Position numbers and translations under genes: made by a program | Notes under the pieces: generated by a model | What the model was told of the DNA's origin: nothing | The model's database searches: none | The model's input: the letters and a program-made list of their open reading frames with translations, nothing else | Origin: Stercorarius parasiticus | Taxonomy: Eukaryota > Chordata > Aves > Charadriiformes > Stercorariidae | DNA: 64,000 nt | Reading direction: 5' to 3' | NCBI GenBank assembly: GCA_013396915.1 | Contig: VWZL01002834.1 | Location: 1,572,508-1,636,507, forward strand | Shown: positions 26,690-40,556 of the stretch, one piece after another | Numbering within the stretch: position 1 is the stretch's first letter | Layout: every line of letters starts with the position of its first letter

Positions 26690-26960
26690 CCAGGCTCCAG
26701 GCAGACACAGTATTAGCAGATGGTCTTCTAATGTCAACAGATGATAAGCAAGCACCGCTCTCACCCTTCGAGACCTCTCTAAACCTTTTGACGCTGTTAA
26801 TCAAGGAATGCTGTTGCCCACTCTAGAAGGTTCACAGGAGCCGGGGTGATTTGCTAGAATGGCTGTAAGTCCATCAGTGAGAAATGCCCTATATGACCAT
26901 ACATTAACAAGACACTTAACAGCGTGGGTAGGATTACCTAACAGGAGCTGAATCCAAGTG
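26690..26960 (+). mobile_element. Probable L2/Jockey-type LINE reverse-transcriptase relic
   Basis: At 26772-26816 the plus strand reads DLSKPFDAVNQGMLL. This fits the reverse-transcriptase motif D(L/F)S(K/A)AFDTV(N/D)H..(I/M)LL shared by L2, CR1 and related non-LTR retrotransposons, whose first Asp and FD..N/D-H residues lie in the palm region. A short further match (LEG, then a GAG-like stretch) follows before the frame is broken by a stop near 26850. Flanking sequence up to about 26960 may belong to the same insertion but cannot be bounded by eye. The AVNQ/NH-type motif and LEGS follow-on fit an L2-like element better than CR1. Only a short motif supports this, so chance is not fully excluded. 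Confidence 0.45.
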
Positions 26961-28707
26961 AAAAAGGAATGCTGTATCAGAGAGCAGAAGAAAAAATTCA
27001 CATCAATAATGCATTTTGTTTCAATGACACAAATTCATTGAGAAAAGGATCTCTTGGACTTACTGTTGAAATTAAGCTCTCACAAAACAGTAACACTTAA
27101 AAACAGTATTGACAGTGCTGCTTGCACTAACTGGAAACATCCTCTTGACGAAAAACAACCTGGCCTCAGCTACGACTTCTTGGTTTCTTTTATTCAGGAA
27201 TCCAACATTTCTGGCATGCATCCCTCAGCCCTCTGAAAACTCCAGAAGGAACAACATATTCGTGCTCTCTACTTTGGCTTCCTACAGAACATTAGAGTAG
27301 GCTCAATTTTCTATCTTTAAGGCATTCTGTGGCCTGGTTTCTGGCTTCAAAACATCTTAGAAATGAGCTCCTCGGGCACGAAAGACACTAAAGTATGGAG
27401 AGTAGAAAGAACATCTATCCAGGGCAGAGTATTCTTAGAGGTCATTCCCAAACTGGAATAAAAGACCAGCCCTGGCCTTTTCAAAAAGGCTGCAAATACA
27501 TTTACTTAAAAAGACAAAAAAAAAAAAAGCAATAAAAAACAAAACCTGACAAGATAGGAATTAGTTACAATGAAGGTGAAATGACTTAGTCATACTATTT
27601 GGCACAAAACTCACAGGAATAAGTGCATTGTGACAAAAGCAGGGAAAGAAACCATATAAAGCATCCTGTCAAAGAGAAGAAATCTCTCACTGTCTCAGCA
27701 TCCCTCTGCAGCACAGATTTCAGGCTCACATTAGAAGCATCAAGTGTAAGATATTGCGAGGATCATGGTAGAAGGCAAGGTCATAAAACAGGAAGCCAAA
27801 CTTACACCATTACAGTTATGTACTTTAAATGGTATGTTTCATGAGGAACTATAAATCTGCCTCAAATTTTTTTACCACTGATTGCTGTCTCAAAAACATA
27901 TGCACAAAGTTTTCAAGGTTCAACACTACATATAGTGAGAGAAAGAAAAACAATTACTAATTCACATTGAAAACTGTTGTTAGGTCTTCCTTATTTTCCC
28001 CTATAAAGGCTAATGTATTTTAGTGCTTCTTTATGTCAACCGTTTTCATGTCACCTTTTATTGGCTGCTTTTGGCATTGACCAGCAATTGAGCACTAAAT
28101 AACTTCTGTTTACCTGTTTACCTTCAGTTTCTTTTTTCCCTGGTTACTATTGACTCCAGTCTCATTTGTGGTGACAGATAATTTGCCATTAATCATGCAC
28201 TTTGAGTATTCTCTGAGTTCAGCTGTCTCACAGAGATCAAGTTAAGGAGAAGTTAATAATATGAACATACTGCAAAGGACAGAACAAAAAAGCCACCAAA
28301 ATAGTCTCTACTGTCATTTTCTCTAAGAGGTGAAGGAAATGGATTAGTGAAAGGATGGACAGGAAGCAAACATGGCAGGGAGCGGGAGGGGAGATGTCTA
28401 GAACTGATTCTATTCTTAGTGTTCAAGTGATCCGTGTCTATGGTAACAGTGGAAAACATTGATTTAAAAACAATTCTAATATTTTTTTAGTAAATGGCTT
28501 ATATTTTCTTATGCAACCGTTTTGAGAAGCGTCCCAATAAACCCATGAATTACTGACATTACTTTCAGAAAGCACACAGATCTGAGAAAACATGTACTTG
28601 CATATCCTCAAGTCTTCCCTTGACAGATGGATTCAGTTCAGTCATTTCCCCTGGCACAACATTAATGCTCCCCAACTCGGTTGTGCATCCCACACAACAC
28701 TCATTTT

Positions 28708-28726
28708 CACACACAGACACACACAG
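28708..28726. repeat. Short (CA)n-type tract
   Basis: CACACACAGACACACACAG, an imperfect CA dinucleotide run of 19 bp. It is short and probably not very variable. Confidence 0.8.
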
Positions 28727-31700
28727 ATCACTGGGTAAACAGTTCTGCTGTTGGCACAGAAGACATACACACTCATGTCAGTTGGCTGAAGGGCTTAAAT
28801 CTGACAAAAAGGGCACCTTTGCTGATTGCACACCCAGGTCACTTTTCTGGGCAAAACATTTTATCCTTTCATTACAGTCCTGTTCACCTGTAAACCTTCA
28901 AGTGTTCTTTGCAATTTGTATAACTTCTCCCTCCCAATAATTCTATGGCCTGCAGGCAAGATGGCAAAGTTCTTTATTTCATACAAGTTCATTAGGAATG
29001 TCAAAACACAAGCAATACCCATTAAGAGATTTTCCTCTGCAAAAATCTTCCAGAATGTCAGCCCAAACCAAGCTCCGCTGACGCTGCTTTACAATCAAGC
29101 CTCTTGTACTTACTCACCTTGCTACTTTTTAGTTAAGCTCTATAAAATGCCTTTTCAGGGTCATGAAGGGAAGCATAAAGCAGGGGATTCCCTGCATGGA
29201 TGCGAGAGCGCTTGGGGGCAGCACGCAATCTCTGTGCAGTCTCTGAGCTTCAGAGTGTCTGCTCCTGAGGGCAGGACCTACTCTTACTTAGGTTCATACA
29301 ACAGTGTTGCCCATTCCACCAGCACATCACAAAATAAACTTGCTTCTGAGTGCTACCTCCCAAAATCTGCTCTTTTATTGCAAGATTTTCATCTTTTTGC
29401 AGTTTGTATCTAATCCACGCACCTCCAGACCGCTGTGTATGGAAACACAACTGCCAAGGACCTTGTCGTGCCTCAACAGGGATTACAGGTAGGAAGAACA
29501 TGACAACAGAAAACACAGGAAGAGAGGGGCTTTTTCTGGAGGAAGAAGGGGTGGAGAGGGCTGGGTTTATACTACAAAGGAAGACTCAAGATAGAATAAT
29601 TACTTTTTCATACAATATTTTTCTCCTATCTCTGCTTTTTGCCAATACTGTATCAAGAAGGGAGATTAACTTCACCTTGAGATATCTGACAACATGCTAG
29701 AAGAGAAAGATCCAGGGCGTGCTAGATTCAGATTCAGACACTAAAACTGTAATCAAAAGAAAGGATTGCTTTTGCTTCAAGCTGTGAATTAATTCCTCTT
29801 TTCTGTCACTTAAATTATTGTTGTTTCTTTTTAAATTGTGCAAATACATGGATATTATCTAAAACTAAATAAATAAGGATTGGCTCCAAAGGCCATTCCT
29901 GCAAGGTGTCTGTCAATTTCATATAAAATAATTCTGGCTGCCAATAACTCAAACAAAAAATACATACACTGAGGACAAGAGAAAAAGAATATGTTACCTT
30001 AGACTTGAAAAAAGAAATGGCTGACTTTTCCACTTCAGACACCTTACCTGACCCCTGCAGAAGTCTGGCAAGATTGACCTGTCTTTCTAAGGGTCCAGTC
30101 TGGAAAGTGGAATAGTCATTGACCTTTCTTACTGGGAAGTGTACAGTGCCTTTCTGCGACTAGTTTTAAAACTAAGGCACACCTATACGTGTATACACAC
30201 ATGGATACAGACACATATAATGCATTTTATCTGGGTAGCTTTTAAAATTTTGCCACTCTATTAGGCGATAATAGCTTTGTTTGGATTAATGTCAAATAAG
30301 CCAAATCTTCTGCCTCTTGGTAACAAACTTTTCTAAAGTTGGAGAAACATTATAATGAGCTAAAGCATATCACATCAAAAGCCTACACAGTGCTAAATTA
30401 ACATAATGTGATAAGATACAATGTGACATAACATCTTCATAAACTTAAGCATGTCAGAAAATAAAATATCTTACTATCAGCTTATTCTGAATCTAATCCA
30501 TATTTAATCAGCCAAATCACTAGCCAGCAATTTTGAAAGTTTAGTTAATAACACCATCACCACTTGTCTACAGTGACCCAATTAGAACTATAGAAACAAG
30601 GTTAACAAAACACCAAGAAAGAGAATGTTTAAGTCTTAAATAGCTCTCCACGAGTGAACTAAAAACCCGTTTTCAGGGCTTGGCATTATTTTGTCAAGAG
30701 GAAAATGAACACTTGTGTGATCATTGTGTGTGCAAAAAGCCAAGCACACTTCTTTTTTAAAAAATGCCATTTTTCCTCTGTGTACAAGATAATGCAATGT
30801 ACAGAATCAGTACAATAACAGAATTTACTAATATCAGAAACACAGTAGGTGATGATTCCAAGGAACAAAAGATTTGAAGCGTGGCTGAACTCTCTGAACA
30901 TCCAGAGTAAGGCCAGGATTTTATCATCCAAGTCTGAAAAAAGCTGTGACTGGAATACACTTTTTGCCCAGTTAAAAATATTTTTGCTAGAATACGATTC
31001 TTCACGGTGTCTTAGCAATCGTAATTTTAATCTAAACAAATGCTGAGTAGCAGAAAGGCATGAGCATAAGCCCCTTAAAATATTTAAAGAAAGCAAGAAA
31101 TATTTTGCCACTTGCTACCATCAAAGCTTTTCTTTGCTTAGATCTTAACAATGGAGGACCTTTCTGGACTTTAGATAATGTCTTTTAGACTTCTCTCCAC
31201 CACCACCCCCCTTTTTAAGCACTTATGCATGGTATCAAGGGAAAAAAAGGAATATTTCTAGTCACGGACATGTGGGAGGCAAGGCACTTCTCCATCCAAA
31301 ACCAGATACATGCAAATATAAATACATTCAGGCAGCTTTTATGTCCAATAAAAATTCTTTCAAGTAAAAAACCAAACTACTTCCTGAGCATTCATATGTC
31401 CCTCTTCTGAAGCACCACCACAGTAAGTCCCCAGCTATATTGAACAGTGCTGCCACAGCCAACACTGTGAACTACAACCTATTCATCAGTTCACATCCCG
31501 GCAAAATTGACAGAGTGCTCCACTTTCAGCGTCAATGAAATTATTATATGAAACTTCATAAACCAGCAACAGCCCAAAAGGGTGCTGTTTATCATTTGGG
31601 AGAATGTAGCACAGGAATATGGTTTCTAATACTAAGGAACCTTCAAATATAATCAGTTTTACTAAAATATATATTGAGTGGCAGAGATTTCTTCTTGTAT

Positions 31701-34700
31701 ATTCATGACTGTGCTTATCAGCAGTGCTAATAATAGTGTTTGTCTAAGTAAACTAGCATATTTTAAAGGGCAGAGTATAGTTCAAAGAACCCCACTAAAA
31801 CAACAGAATTCTCCATTTCAGGCACTGTCTTTTCCATGTTACTTAACCAGTATGTGGTCACTGCTTCGATCTGTCTCTAATTTAAAGAGTAAATCAAATT
31901 AAGGGTAATAAATTGGTCCCAGCTCTAGGAGGTGTAATTTATACAGAAGCTTGTTTAAAATCTGCTTGCAAACTGCATAATATTCTTTGGAGGGGGAAGC
32001 TCTGTTTGGAACAAAGCAGTTAACAGCTTCTCCGTTGTTATATTATGTTTTTTCTCTAGATGAGCAGAGCTTTGCCATAAAGCCTAGTGATACCTGAAGC
32101 AGAAAACAAGTCTTGTTTAAATTCAGAAATCATGAGATTCACTTAGGTTTAGCAGATACATCTAGGGAAATTGCAGGGGGGCGAGGAAGGTCAGGTCAAC
32201 TTGAAATTTTAAGTGAAACAATTTGTTTTTTCAAACTTCAAAACGAAAGACTGTATCAACTCTTCCTAGCCAAAACAAAAAAGAAAGGTGAATATTGGAC
32301 AATTATGTTTCCTCATATCATTTTAAATGACTTCTCAATGAAGAAGTATTGAATAAAAGTGTTCTAAGCATTACTTACATATTTCACCCAGAAATATTTA
32401 AGACCAAATAATTTCAAGTGGGCAGGGGGAGTCAAATCTATGACAAATCTTCTTGGCTCTGACAAAAGGAATTCTACTAGCAGAACAGCTTCGCTGACTG
32501 TCTCCAGTACAGATAACCAGGTGGAACTGGGGGTTAAACAATGAAATAAGTATTTTGTATTTTCACTGACATTCCTGTTCCTTCATATGTGCCAGTTAAC
32601 TTAATGGCTTATTATACATCTCTCTACTGACCTCTGTGATACTGGCTTTGAAAACAGCACATGTAAATATGCAGTGAAACCCTGTTACTTATTGGCATTG
32701 TGGGACTGACACGTTGGAGAACTGGACACTTGCTAAGGTCTCCCAGCTGAGGTACTTTAAGGCTGTCAGAGCCAGCGGCACAGAATTCATTGCTGCATGC
32801 CAGATCCCCCACAGTCAGCATTACTGCACAGCAGGGGTTGCCGTATTCCTTTTGAAACTGTGTTTATTACAATTGCTTAAAAGCTGAGCAGATGGATTAC
32901 ATTACGGAAACCTCCTGTGCTTCTGTTGTCTAAGATGATGGCCACTGCTGCTCTCATCTCAACCTCCTTCCCAAAAGCAGAAAGGACAAGAAGCAAAAAA
33001 TATGACCCCTTTTGATGCCTTCTCAAGTGGGACTGCCCTGGCCTTGTTAAGGAAGGCTTCTCTCCCATGTTTCCTGTGATTGCAGGCAGTAAAGGCTTCT
33101 GTTTTCCTCTCCCCAAGGTCCTTGACTAACATTGCTGTTGTATACCGTACTTAATACGTCCCTGACCTCAGGCCGCTTTCTTCTGCTACAGCCTTCCGAA
33201 GAAACATTTGTAAGACCTTGAACAAATATCACATTCTAGAAATATTAAATCCCCCCAGACTTTCTAACGCTGCTGCTTCTTCCCTGAGCACCGGGAAGGC
33301 TGATGACTGTATTAGTAGTAATCCTGCCCTTTAGCAGCAACTGCAGCAATAACAAGCAGACATTTACCAAACCAGCTCTCATTAACTCGGGTCTGTCATT
33401 TAAGAACATACTGAACACAAAGTATCTCTTGGCAGGTTTTGGCGAAGCTCACAAAAGAATCCCACAGCAGCTATTTCCATGCTTCACTGACTACATTCTC
33501 CCCCACCAGATCTGTAGGTACTGTTTAAAAAGCATCCTCTTCTTAGCAAACCTAGGATGACCATATGTGTCTTCTGAGGTTCTGAGCAAGACATATTTCC
33601 AAGATACTTAGGAGCAGACACTGTCTTTAGAATAAACTGTTTTTCCATTGGAAAGTGCTAGTTCAGCTAATCAGAAATGCTTTTCAGAAGCATACCACTG
33701 ACAGTGAAGCTCTCATTAGGACAGGATCTGTCAAGGTGATCTTCCTTGTCACAGTAGGACTGTCTGTAGAGTTCAATGACCAGGATGCCACGCTGAGCAC
33801 AGATGACTTCGGAGCAGCACAGCTCCTGTCTGCAGTAAGTTCCTTGAGAAGAACTATTTGCCACTCCAAGCCATAGCCCTCTCTCTAGTCAATAAGAGGT
33901 AAATCAGTTTCGATATTAGGAGACAAACTCATTTTGCAGATTTTGTGAAACTTATGTCTTAGAACATACCCTCCACTTAAATGTGTGAGGTTAAAAAAAT
34001 AGCTAACTCTCTGTAGACCTATTAAAAAGAAATTCTTTAATAGACTGTGCTGGTATATTTTTTGCTTTCTTAAATATGAAGGTATTGGAAGAGAAAGCGA
34101 GCCTTTAAATAGCTTTTCTGGGTTTGATCTCCCAAATACTTTTGCCAAATGCACATTGTGATCAAGCGCACCATTCTATAGGAGAATGCATTTGTATTAA
34201 TCCAAGCATTTTTTTATTTATTGGAAATTCTTGCTGTTGTCCTCATACTCCTGGACTATTTGCAAAAAGAGGTGAAAGTGCCTGAGCAACACCTTCCAGA
34301 AACGTGGGCAATATTCACATTTGCAGAGGTGACCAGTAAGAGTGAAGAAGGAAATGACTGAAAGGAAGAAAACAAGAAACCTGACACACATCATCAGGTT
34401 TGCATGAGAGCAAACCCATAGATTTGTTGGGAAAGGGACTGTACAAGAGACCAATGGTGGTTTTGATGAAGGGAGCAACACCACCTCCTTCTGCCTCTTC
34501 CACGGCTCCTTTCCCTCCCACCTAAGGCATGGGATTTCTACCTTTTTCTCCAGATGCAGAGGTTCTCCTGGACTATGTACCCTTTTTTTCTAGGCAGCCC
34601 CCTAACTACCACTGAACAACAGCCCCTCTTCATTTCTCTGTGTCTCTTGAGACAGGCTGGGATCTTCCTTTTTACCTTCCCCCAGCAAGACAGAACACAC

Positions 34701-36330
34701 AGTTCAAACACATTGCTCCTGCAAAGCTAGTGCAGGGCCCGCTGCAAAGGGTGCACAAACACACAAGTAGCCACAGACTCGCAGGTCTCCTGACTGCCCT
34801 CCCAAAAGGAGGACTGGCTGGGCAGGAGGCAAGAGCAGCCTTCTCAGTTGAAACTGGCACAGACCAAGCTCCCTTCAGTTTGCCAGCTCCGGCAGCTGCT
34901 TTGGCAGCTAGATCCCTTGTAATGAAGTTACGAAGTAATATGATGATGATATAAACCATTCCTTCGACATATAGAACCTGCCTGAGGTGGGGTTTTAATG
35001 AACAAAATAGAGTAGGCAAGTCTTATAATGTTAATATTTACCCAGTATTAGAAGAATTAAGGTGTAAATAAAGTATGTCTCACTTTCTGATGCATCAAGT
35101 AATGTTAGAATACTAAATTAAATAGCGATTACATGGTATGCCATTTCCTCTGTCTATTCAAATGGGTGAGAGCAGTATGCGAGAGTATCCTCCTTTTGTT
35201 CTTTGAGAAAATCTGTAGCCATACAGCCTGATAATCCTCACCCTCATCCTCCCCTCTTGCTTTTGTTCCCCAAGCATGGCAGATTTGCATACAATTTGCC
35301 AGGTACAAAGCCCACTGATACAGCAGGTGATTTTCTAATAGTAACAACTTCAAACCTTACTAGCACAAACACTGCTGGCCTGAGTGAGCCCAGCTTAAAT
35401 CAGTGTTGTCTGTGACCAGAAGCATGAAAAGATTCTCACAACTACTCTGTGCTCTCAGCTTCCCCAGCCTTTTTAAGAAATTGATTTTCAGGATTTACAT
35501 TTACTAAATCCATATAAAGTACGTTGCCTTCCCATGCCTTGTTATGTGTGACAGTTTTCTACTGCTTTCTTGCAGAAGACTGGTACCTTGCCAACAGCTG
35601 AGACCTTGCTTGAGAAGACATTCTAGGAAGTTTACAAGGGCAGGGAGCTGTACATTCCCCTGGTGACCCCAAGTCTGTTAAGAACAAACAACAAGATCAT
35701 GTTCATGACCAGAGTTTGACTTCTGTGACTAGCTTTCATATGAATGTGAAGTGACAGACACTTCTGTTCAGTCCTGGTCATGCTCTGTGCTGTGTAGATG
35801 GAAAAAGGTGCATCAGGATCCTGGTCTCGTGTACTGCCTTCAAGCTCCTGGAAGAAGAGAGCTCAACCCCAATTGTTCAGTTTCTAAGCAACTTACATAC
35901 TGGTGCAAGTGGGTACAGGACACATGAAACTGCATTTTGACAGCCAAGTGTGGATTAAGCTTCTTGCAGAGAGAGAGGCAGACAAAACCAGCCAGATGAA
36001 AGAGAAAATACAGTTTAACACCTTAAGTAGCGGTGGCTGAGGACAGACTGTGTGAAATGCCTCAGTAAAACTTGGTAAGTTTTTTCTTGCCCTTATCTTC
36101 AGCAAATCTCAGTGTGAAAGGAGGAGGACAGATGTCAGGGGTGCAAGCAGTCAAGAATTTTCCATACACCACTAACGCTTTAACCAGACCATCCTACAGG
36201 CACATCTAGAAAATACTATAACCGAAGTCGTGCAAGAATTGTCTGGTGAAGGTTCTGGCCTTCAAAACAAAAGCAACAAAAAGCGTTCCAAAACTAACAA
36301 GAGATTAGATTTGCAATTACAGTCCAGGGG

Positions 36331-36375
36331 AAAAAAAAAAAAAAAAAAACAAAAAAAAACCAAAACCCACACACA
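36331..36375. repeat. Poly-A tract followed by A/C-rich sequence
   Basis: Nineteen A, one C and nine more A, then an A/C-rich run ending in a cacacaccc block. The sequence just upstream shows no processed-gene or SINE similarity, so I do not call it a retroposon tail. Confidence 0.85.
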
Positions 36376-37094
36376 CCCCTAAACTTATTCCCTTGTGCAC
36401 ATCTCAGTCCCCCCACTTTCAAAGCCTCCAAGTAACAGAATTTAAAGCACTCCTTGCCAGCTAAGCCATCATCTCAGTCTACTTCATTTCCGTCTAACAA
36501 TTTTGCGTCTTAAATATTCAGCTATGAATTCTCTTCAGCTGGTTTTATCTTAAATCTCTCAAATAGAGAAAATAAAAATAATTCATATTTCTATCTACTT
36601 CCTTTCTGCCTCCCAAATAACATCATCTTGTTTTTCCTAGATAGATAGATTTTATTATTTTTTTAACAAAGTAATAAAAATATAGTTTCAAGGCCAGTAA
36701 AAATGAGAGTTTACCTAAAAGCATGGAAGAAGCAAGGGGGTGGGTGCAGGGGAATAAACACAGATAATTCAAACTATTATTTCAAAAGTTCTCCATTTCC
36801 TAAGGTAGAAGTTAGGCTTCAAGTTTTTTTTTTTCTTTCACACTGAAAATGTTCATTTATTTTAGGGGTAAATATAGAACTGAATTATCTAGAGTTAATA
36901 ATTTCTGAGATAATGAAGTACAATACTAAATGGTCTTTTTTGCATCACAAAGCCTTACACTTAAATTCTGAAGTACACAAGAGGTTGCTTTCTAAAAGAA
37001 TGCTAGGGGATCATATGGGAATTTTTCCATTTAAATTACCTACATAAGCAGTTATTCAACAAGGCAAAATATTTTCAGGGTCAAGCCCCTAACT

Positions 37095-37132
37095 CAAAAA
37101 AATAAAACAAAAAAAAAAACAAACAAAAAAAG
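37095..37132. repeat. A-rich low-complexity tract
   Basis: A-rich sequence broken by single T and C bases (aaaaaataaaac and caaacaaaaaaa units). No upstream retroposon body is recognisable. Confidence 0.8.
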
Positions 37133-37738
37133 CAACCTTTAGAAATTCACTGCAGGTATAAGAAAAAGAAATTACTTCATTTGGTGTTTTTTCAAGCATA
37201 TTGATGTTTTTGCATCACGTACAAGTAATAAATCATGACAACCTCCGCCTACATGATCTCATTTCATTTTTACTTTTGATGACAGAAATCCAACATCCCT
37301 GCTCGTAACATGCTATACCCTTGTGATGCAGTGGAAGTTTTGAGCAGATAATGACAACTTGGAGAACACCCAAAGCACAATGGAGTTGATAGCACTGCGG
37401 ATATGGATTCTGGATGTGGCCGCTGTACTGCTTCTGGGACTAGGTTTTTATTGGTGCTCCCTGAGCTGCCTCTGTACAAGCAATCACACCCCCACAAGGC
37501 ACAGAGAAAAACCTAGTCTCAGAAGGACAGCTTTCACATTTACCAGTCGATCCTGTAAGGATAAAGCTAATTCCCAACAAATGTCTTGTCAGAGACCGAG
37601 TATACCAAGTTCTCACTTCAGTGTATCTAGATGAGATCATTGCTTATATTTCCTACATGGGATTTATCTCATGAACTTATGAGGTCTTTCTTCACCTCCA
37701 CTGGGATTCTACATACAGGCTAGATATTTTACAGGTTT

Positions 37739-37768
37739 AAAAAAAAAAAAAGAATAGAAAAAAAAGAA
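37739..37768. repeat. A-rich low-complexity tract
   Basis: Two A runs joined by gaatag, about 30 bp in all. No associated element is seen. Confidence 0.8.
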
Positions 37769-40358
37769 ATTTCACTCATCTCTGCAATGAGAACTCATAC
37801 GTAGATTGAATTTGAAGAATAGAAACCATTATTCTTCAAAAAGGAGATAAATAGCTCCTTTGACCACTACAGAAGAGTTGCATGTGTCAGATTTGTTAAT
37901 TTGTGAGATTCTGGCCCAGTACAGGACTACATTTCCCATACAGACTTCCCTCACTGTGTCATAGAAAAATGACTTACATCTTCACTGATTTGATAGCCTA
38001 GAGCCTATATCTAGTCAGACAGCACATTGTGATCTGACCCCTACTGTTGTTCTTTGTAAGAAAGGAAAATCAGCTGATATTTGCTGACCATTGAGGGACA
38101 AAATGGCTCCTATGTGTTACTTGTCAATGTGTACAAGTAGATTTCTTTGTCTCTTAGCAGTTGTCATTAAGCAGATTACTTCTACAGATAACTGCAAAGT
38201 ACCTTTAGAAGCTGGTGGCTATGCTCACAACACCTCTCCACATCACAGGACAGGGCTCACACTGGAAATGCAGGAAGAATGAAGCTCTCTCCTCACCTGG
38301 AAACAGGCAAATTGTGAGTAGAATTCAGTCACATAACCAGCATTGCCTGAGCAAAGGGACTAAGTACAGTCATGTGAACACCAGAGTTTAAAACCACTTG
38401 GAAGACAGTGAAAGTCAGTCGTGTTATCCTGGAGCAAAGTAGAAGGATGGAGCTTCGCTGAAGCCACAGACACACTGCAAAGACAATGGCCATGGTTTAA
38501 GAATTTAGATTTACTCTTACTCCTTTGCAAACAAGGAAGATTTCATGAAAGAGACACTTGGCTTGTATCACTTACCCAGACTCTGAATTTTGGCTCATCA
38601 CTCACAACTGAGGTTTTTACCTGTTACATCTTACTTCACTTAGAATTTAGAAAAGCTGCTCCATTCACAATGACATCTACACAAGTTTAAGGACATTCTG
38701 AAGTTCCATTGAATTGGCACTTAAAAGCACTATTGGCTTTAACCTAGTTTTGAACCATTCCAAATAGAGCTCAATTTAACCAAATGCCAAAGCAATTTGA
38801 TGAAGTGGGTCTTATGACTCTCTAATTGTGCCTTACAGAGTGCCTAAAACAGCACATTTAGTTGCCAACTCTACAGACCAGCCCTGGACTTGTATTTCAT
38901 GTGCATCCCAGGGTTTTAGTGGAAGACTCTAGGACAGGATCTGGAGAGCTACCATTGCGGGGATGACAACATAATCCAAATTTTAGTACCTTAGGTGACT
39001 GCTGCACAGTACTCACTTATTTATTCTCACCTATAATCAAGAAGAAACACTAGCATTTCATCATCATTTTGTAAAGAGCATAAAAGGTTAATGGTCAGAT
39101 TAAGCAGAGAACAATTATACCACCATATCTGAGATTTTTTCATTATAGGTGGTATGAGTGACGGTATTTCATAAGATGTGCAAATTATGACTCAAAACCC
39201 TGAACACCAACTTAATTTAAAGTGTCTAGATGAAAAATTCAACTGACAAGTGCCATTCATCCCAATCAAATATCTTCTACACTGTTAAGCAAATGACAAG
39301 ATAGTAAAGCAAAATGGAATTTAAACAGTGATTTTCCTTCCCATTCCAGTGAAGCACAAAGTATGAATCCCACTTCTGCTCTCTCAACAACTTCTGCTAA
39401 TATACCATTGATCAGGCACTCCAAAGAAGTTTCATTAGTTGCAAGTAATACATTCATGCACATTTTTTCTTCTTGGCTGCTGGTTCATTTGGTCTTCAAT
39501 ATACTATACAATATAAAATTGTCAGGATATTACTTAACACATGCCATAGAGGGGAGTGTGTTAGAAAAAGAGAACTTTTCACAACTGAGTTGATTTTCAT
39601 GGAAAAAATCTGGATGCAAACAAATTGAATAGGGAAGGGAAAATATTTCTGGAGGATTTCAAGAGGTTAGGCCTGTGTTTTACCTTTCACCACATCAGGC
39701 CAAGAAGTCGTGGGTGGATACAAATCACTGGAGCTCTAGTTCAACGAACAAAGCCAGTTCAGAAATCAGCTGCCTTCTCTCTCTCCAGATACTGCCAATA
39801 GCCTGGGTGCATGTGTTTGGTTTTTTCAGATCCCCTTTCTCAAATTCAGCCTTAAGAGAAAGCTCAAAGAATCCATTTAAATATAGATAAGACTCGAGGT
39901 ATTTTAGTGGATTTGTGTTTGCTCACAGAATCCCAACCTTTAACCTTCCCCATCCCAGCATGTATGAGGCAAAAAAAAAAATAAACTCCTTTTACAAAAA
40001 TTCAGAAGTCAAAGGAATAAGCTCAAATTCTTGACACGTAACACTTTTCCTTTCAACCTGCTTTCAAGACATCTAAATACTCTTTTTTAATACAAACCTG
40101 AGGTACAATCCCAGGTATTTTCTGCAAGGCAAACAAGCTCTACACAGGTTTTTCAGGCACTGAAGCCAGCCACAGCCACACCTCTCTTCCACCCCGTTGC
40201 CTGTGCCACGTGGCAGGCATTTATGCGTTATTTTCCGCGGACACCTCTCTCCTTGAGGCACAGGGTCTAGAAGACGAAGCCTGAGGAAGGCCCCTGGGTG
40301 CAATGGCCAGCTGCCTTCCCTTCCCTCACACCACTCGCCTCGGGGCGAGGACCAGCAC

Positions 40359-40381
40359 NCAGCCCAGCCCAGCCCAGCCCC
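40359..40381. repeat. Short AGCCC tandem repeat
   Basis: About four copies of a 5-bp CAGCC/AGCCC unit, next to an undetermined base at 40359. It lies in the CpG-rich block and may be polymorphic or collapsed. Confidence 0.75.
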
Positions 40382-40390
40382 ACCTGTCGG

Positions 40391-40406
40391 CAGCGACCAT
40401 CTTCCC
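40391..40406 (-). promoter_or_regulatory. YY1-like motif on the minus strand
   Basis: Read on the minus strand this is GGAAGATGGTCGCTG, close to the YY1 core AAGATGGCGGC, which is often found just downstream of start sites in CpG-island promoters. One or two bases differ from the preferred site. If functional, it would hint at a minus-strand transcript starting close by. It is supported by the motif alone. Confidence 0.25.
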
Positions 40407-40530
40407 ACACGGAAAAGAAGCAGCAGCTCACCACAGAGAGCTTCCTGCTGAACACCTTCCTCTTTGGCTTTTACCTCAAGCGAAGTCCTGCGGGTGCGGG
40501 GACGGGGGTTAAAAGCGGCCCCAGGACAGA

Positions 40531-40556
40531 GGGGCGGGGGCGGGCGCCGCCCCGCC
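40531..40556. promoter_or_regulatory. GC-box cluster at the gap edge
   Basis: GGGGCGGGGG-type and CCGCCCCGCC-type Sp1/KLF boxes lie back to back within about 26 bp, preceded by further G runs at 40500-40507. The G runs could form a G-quadruplex and the two halves an inverted repeat. Both features hinder sequencing and help explain the adjacent gap. Confidence 0.5.

Larger units (their letters stand above)
26961..40189. other. Noncoding DNA, no gene seen
   Basis: This is the longest stretch without a recognised repeat or gene. The longest frame (28826-29413, plus, 195 codons) has no domain I recognise, no transmembrane or coiled-coil pattern and no exon borders that make sense; I treat it as chance. 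Simple tracts include A-rich DNA near 27518, CA-rich 28708-28726, poly-A 36331-36375, A-rich 37095-37132 and A-rich 37739-37768. A frame at 33655-33876 runs over a GTAAGT donor-like site at 33836 but has no supporting acceptor or homology. Confidence 0.55.

Noticed and set aside
28826..29413. 195-codon open frame, the longest in the window
   Set aside because: No domain, no signal or membrane pattern, no exon borders, and several overlapping frames occur in the same place. Composition is ordinary noncoding.
32640..32830. Possible further SINE relic (ctaaggtctcccagctgagg block)
   Set aside because: Only a single short block resembles a MIR core and the flanks do not follow the family order.
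33655..33876. Possible exon with a GTAAGT donor at 33836
   Set aside because: No plausible acceptor with a pyrimidine tract at the right place and no protein similarity. One donor word is expected by chance.
36000..36375. Processed pseudogene ending in the 36331 poly-A tract
   Set aside because: The upstream sequence has no coding similarity, polyadenylation signal at the expected place or target duplication that I can see.
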